A stretch of 64,000 bases of DNA from NCBI RefSeq assembly GCF_014646815.1, contig NZ_BMNZ01000005.1, positions 350,415-414,414 on the forward strand, written 5' to 3'. The notes under the pieces are model-generated. The model was not told where the DNA came from. It worked only from the letters and a program-made list of their open reading frames with translations, and made no database searches. Position numbers and translations under genes: made by a program. Positions within the stretch are counted from its first letter, which is position 1. Every line of letters starts with the position of its first letter. Source of the DNA: Terrabacter tumescens (GTDB lineage Bacteria > Actinomycetota > Actinomycetes > Actinomycetales > Dermatophilaceae). Below are positions 61,278-64,000 of this stretch, in pieces.

Positions 61278-61823
61278 TCAACCGTCGCTGTGCGGGCTCT
61301 CGAGCACGCCGTCGACCACGTATGCCGGGTCGTGGCGGTCCGTGGGTCCGCCGGGTGACGCCCCGGCGGGCTCGGCCGGCTCTGCCGTGACCGGGGTGCG
61401 GAAGATCCAGCGCCGCATCGCCACGAACCGGGCTGCCGTCGACAGGACGTTGGCCACGGCCACGACGACCGTCTGCACGACGGTGCCTGCATCGGGCGAC
61501 ACCGCTCCGAGGACGGCGAGCGCGAGGGTCGTGGCGGCATACGTGATCGCGAAGATGACGAGCGCCTGGCTGTGGTGGAAGACGAGCTTGCGACGCCCCG
61601 AGACGCCGAACGTCCACGCCCGGTTGAGGGCCGTGTTGAAGAGCGTCGCGAGCACGAGCGCCACCCCGTTCGCCAGCTGCGAGGGGGCACCGCCCCGCAC
61701 CAGAGCCGCGAAGAGGCCGAGGTGCAGGGCGGTGGACAGGAGGCCGACGCCCGCGAAGCGGATGATCTGCTGGGACAGGCGGACTCGTCGCACCGACAGG
61801 GGTCCGGTCGTTGGCGTCGACAT
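61278..61823 (-). CDS. GtrA family membrane protein
   Basis: The 181-residue protein has four transmembrane helices in the GtrA/DPMS pattern: IIRFAGVGLLSTALHLGLFAALV, LANGVALVLATLFNTALNRAWTFG, ALVIFAITYAATTLALAVLGAV and VVAVANVLSTAARFVAMRRWIF. GtrA proteins are thought to flip polyprenyl-phosphate sugars across the membrane. ATG 61823 begins 5 bp after the stop of the GT39 gene, so the flippase and the glycosyltransferase that would use the flipped sugar are encoded together. The sugar is unknown. Confidence 0.92.
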   Translation of the reverse strand: MSTPTTGPLSVRRVRLSQQIIRFAGVGLLSTALHLGLFAALVRGGAPSQLANGVALVLATLFNTALNRAWTFGVSGRRKLVFHHSQALVIFAITYAATTLALAVLGAVSPDAGTVVQTVVVAVANVLSTAARFVAMRRWIFRTPVTAEPAEPAGASPGGPTDRHDPAYVVDGVLESPHSDG

Positions 61824-61828
61824 GGCGG

Positions 61829-63907
61829 TCACTGGAGCGGCTGGGTCAGGTCGTAGAACGTCGAGCCGTCGATCGTCACCGAGGTGAAGTTCTCCTGCAC
61901 CCAGGTGCTGATCTCGGACGAGGCGCTGCTGCCACCGTTCTGGCTGCCGAATCCCCTGCCGCCACTGGCGAAGTAGTGGATCTGGCCATTGGCGACGTAC
62001 TGCTGGAACTGGGCGAGCGTCGGGCTCGGGTCCGAGCCGTTGAACCCGCCGATGGCCATGACCGGTAGCTGGGTGCCGAGCTGGAGACCGGCCGCGGTCT
62101 GCGAGCCGATCGCTGCGGCCACCCACGTGTAGCTGCTGGCGTCGGCCGACAGGGCCGCGACGACGGCGGTGCTCGGGGTCGAGGCGTCGAGCAGACCGCC
62201 CATGCCCCCACCGGCGCCACCGGTCTGCGGGCCGCCTTGCTGCGTCGTGCCGTTCGCGCCCTGCTGGGTCGTGCCGGTCTGACCGGGCAGCGTCGGCGGC
62301 GTGCCGCCACCCCCGAAGCCGCCGGCGCCACCCGGCCCACGGCTCGAGCCGGCGGGACCGGCCGTCACGATGGACCCGCTGTGACCCTGGGCGGTGGTCG
62401 ACACGGCATACGCCCCCGGGCCGGCCAGGCCGGCGACGAGTGCGGCGGCGAGGACGAACGGGACCGCGCGGGCGTGCATCCAGCGGGTGGCGAGGATGAG
62501 CAGGGCCGCAGCCATGCCGACGGCGAGCACCGAGATGCGCAGCCAGTCGCCGTAGGCCGTGGTGCGCGAGAGGAGGATGAAGCTCCACGTCGCGGCGGCC
62601 GCGGTCGCTGCGGCGAGGGCGATCGTGCCGACCGCGCTCGAGCGGCGCTGCCACGCCTCGACCGCACCCATGCCGACGAGGGCGCCGATCGCAGGGGCGA
62701 GGGCCACGGTGTAGTACTCGTGGAAGATGCCGGCCATGAACGAGAAGACGAGCATCGTGACGACGAGCCAACCGCCCCACACGAGGTAGGCCGCGCGGCG
62801 CAGGTCGGTGCGCGGTCGACGTCCGCGCAGCCACAGGCCGGCCGCGAGCAGGATGAGCGCGCTCGGGATCAACCACGAGATCTGGTCGCCGACGCTCGAG
62901 GAGAACATCCGGAACAGCCCGGTCTCACCCCACATGCCACCGCCCGCAGCGCCGCCTCCCCCGCCGACGGAACCGGTCTCGTCACCGCTCAGGCGGCCGA
63001 GGCCGTTGTAGCCGAAGGTCAGCTCGAGGAACGAGTTCGTCTGGCTGCCACCGATGTACGGGCGGGCCGAGGCCGGCACGAGCTCGACGATCGCGACCCA
63101 CCAGCCGGCCGACAGCACCATCGTGCCGACGGCGAGGAGCGAGTGGACGATCCGCTTGCGCAGGGTCGTCGGCGCGGCGATGAGGTAGGCGAGGCCGAAG
63201 AACGGCACGACGAGCAGGACCTGGAGGGTCTTGGTGAGGAAGCCGAGGCCGATGAAGACGCCGACGATCATCATCCACTTCGGGGAGGCCTGCTCGATGG
63301 CCTTGATGGTGGCCCACGCGCCGAGCGCCATGAGCAGCGTCAGGAGCGCGTCCGGGTTGTTGAAGGTGAACATCAGCGCGGCGACCGGTGTCAGCGCGAG
63401 GACGACGCCGGCGATGAGGCCCGCGGCCGCGCCGAACTGGCGCTTGACCGTCGTGTAGACGACGCCGACCGTCGCGACACCCATCAGGGCCTGCGGCAGC
63501 AGGATCGCGAACGAGCTGAGCCCGAGGAGGCGCACCGAGAGCGCCATCACCCAGAGCGAGGCCGGCGGCTTGTCGACGGTGATGGAGTTGGCGGCGTCGG
63601 AGCTGCCGTAGAAGAAGGCCTTCCAGCTGTCGCTGCCGGCCTGGACCGCGGCGGAGTAGAAGGAGTTCGCGTAGCCGCTCGCCGTGAGGTTCCACGTGTA
63701 GAGCACGAGCGTCACGAGCAGGAGACCGAAGAGTGCGGGACGGGCCCACGACGGGTCGGCGTCGGAGCCGCGCCACAAGCGCTTCATCCGACCCGGACGA
63801 CCCGCACGGGCGGTGGGCTGGGAGGTGTGGGGCCGGGCGTCCGCCGGTCCGGCGGGCGCCGACGCGGTGCCGGTCCCGCCCGTGGTGGTGAGGGTCATCG
63901 TGTCCAT
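61829..63907 (-). CDS. GT39-family (ArnT-like) membrane glycosyltransferase
   Basis: The 692-residue GT-C enzyme has about 12-13 transmembrane helices. NSFYSAAVQAGSDSWKAFFYGSSDAANSITVDKPPASLW contains the acidic catalytic loop and the DKPP motif of ArnT/PMT-like enzymes, followed by FTFNNPDALLTLLMALGAW. After the last helix there is a Gly/Gln/Thr-rich low-complexity linker (about 530-575) and an extracytoplasmic C-terminal domain of about 110 residues (QLPVMAIGGFNGSDPSPTLAQFQQYVANGQIHYF). It should transfer a sugar from polyprenyl phosphate outside the membrane, with GtrA supplying the donor. ATG 63907 is preferred; ATG 63898 is possible. Confidence 0.92.
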   Translation of the reverse strand: MDTMTLTTTGGTGTASAPAGPADARPHTSQPTARAGRPGRMKRLWRGSDADPSWARPALFGLLLVTLVLYTWNLTASGYANSFYSAAVQAGSDSWKAFFYGSSDAANSITVDKPPASLWVMALSVRLLGLSSFAILLPQALMGVATVGVVYTTVKRQFGAAAGLIAGVVLALTPVAALMFTFNNPDALLTLLMALGAWATIKAIEQASPKWMMIVGVFIGLGFLTKTLQVLLVVPFFGLAYLIAAPTTLRKRIVHSLLAVGTMVLSAGWWVAIVELVPASARPYIGGSQTNSFLELTFGYNGLGRLSGDETGSVGGGGGAAGGGMWGETGLFRMFSSSVGDQISWLIPSALILLAAGLWLRGRRPRTDLRRAAYLVWGGWLVVTMLVFSFMAGIFHEYYTVALAPAIGALVGMGAVEAWQRRSSAVGTIALAAATAAAATWSFILLSRTTAYGDWLRISVLAVGMAAALLILATRWMHARAVPFVLAAALVAGLAGPGAYAVSTTAQGHSGSIVTAGPAGSSRGPGGAGGFGGGGTPPTLPGQTGTTQQGANGTTQQGGPQTGGAGGGMGGLLDASTPSTAVVAALSADASSYTWVAAAIGSQTAAGLQLGTQLPVMAIGGFNGSDPSPTLAQFQQYVANGQIHYFASGGRGFGSQNGGSSASSEISTWVQENFTSVTIDGSTFYDLTQPLQ

Positions 63908-64000
63908 GTCCCCACCGTCGAGCCCGGGTCTGTGCCCTTCCTATGACATGACTTTGGCGCGCTGATGAGTGCGTGCTCCGGGACGCGAACGCGGCGTTCG

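Noticed and set aside
63908..64000. Possible further gene or promoter at the right edge
   Set aside because: No open frame with family features and no convincing -35/-10 pair was seen in the last 93 bases.

Overview
The window is a gene-dense stretch of very GC-rich chromosome. GTG starts are common, ATGA/GTGA overlaps are frequent, and there are no tRNA or rRNA genes, no CRISPR array and no prophage. Gene content (a Bpa-type proteasome activator, an MptB-like mannosyltransferase, DUF1918/DUF1876 proteins, a DesA3-like desaturase, PadR/IclR/PucR regulators) indicates an actinobacterium. My best guess is Intrasporangiaceae (Janibacter/Knoellia-like); that family placement is inference.

Layout. 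1-4700 (minus): 5' part of an AlaA-like aminotransferase, a membrane protein, then a lipoprotein / histidine phosphatase / MptB-like mannosyltransferase operon. 4762-7935 (minus): a TPP riboswitch controlling a YkoE-type S component and a fused EcfA-EcfA-EcfT protein, i.e. a thiamine-precursor ECF transporter. 8025-17755: a dormancy-like neighbourhood: DUF4235 protein, a 5'-truncated P-type ATPase, pyruvate phosphate dikinase, a zinc alcohol dehydrogenase, a DUF1918-DUF1876 fusion, a DesK-like two-component system, a beta-CASP metallo-beta-lactamase RNase-like protein and a second DUF1918 protein. DosR-like boxes lie in two of its promoters.

17756-27110: histidine utilisation (hutH, hutU, an M20-family hydrolase, hutF, hutI) with a divergent IclR regulator. 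The set is split by two plus-strand genes (YbaK deacylase; DUF2256-DUF3253). No hutG is present, and the M20 enzyme is the likely N-formylglutamate deformylase. 27148-33968: S51 peptidase-like protein, quinone oxidoreductase, a duplicated-domain protein, and a PadR/ABC-ATPase/FtsX operon with a clear palindromic operator. 34068-43680: Bpa, phosphatase, metallophosphoesterase, acyl-CoA ligase, PH-domain protein, a DUF6325/SHOCT/GAP operon, and an alkylsulfatase. 43733-50089: AI-2E family permease, secreted SGNH hydrolase, phytoene-desaturase-like oxidoreductase, Tag glycosylase, DUF4385 protein, PucR regulator. 50176-55425: ferredoxin-type reductase plus DesA3-like desaturase, a structured RNA candidate, PAP2 phosphatase, and a fused receiver/thioredoxin-reductase-like protein. 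55591-61240: secreted peptide, PaiB-like protein, a ribbon-helix-helix/DUF4097/small-protein operon with its own palindromic operator, and two tandem MBL hydrolases. 61278-63907: GtrA plus a GT39 glycosyltransferase.

Four signals run across genes. A seven-base word GTATGCC/GGCATAC occurs about 39 times. Leaderless promoters (TAGGNT-type -10 boxes 6-7 nt before the start codon) recur. A short intergenic repeat family has the core GTCGA(G/A)(A/T)G(G/C)CCA. Two large intergenic palindromes share the sequence GCAACACA(C/T)CGA. Starts were chosen from Shine-Dalgarno sequences, leaderless promoters and overlaps. Function calls rest on recognising motifs by eye, without database searches.
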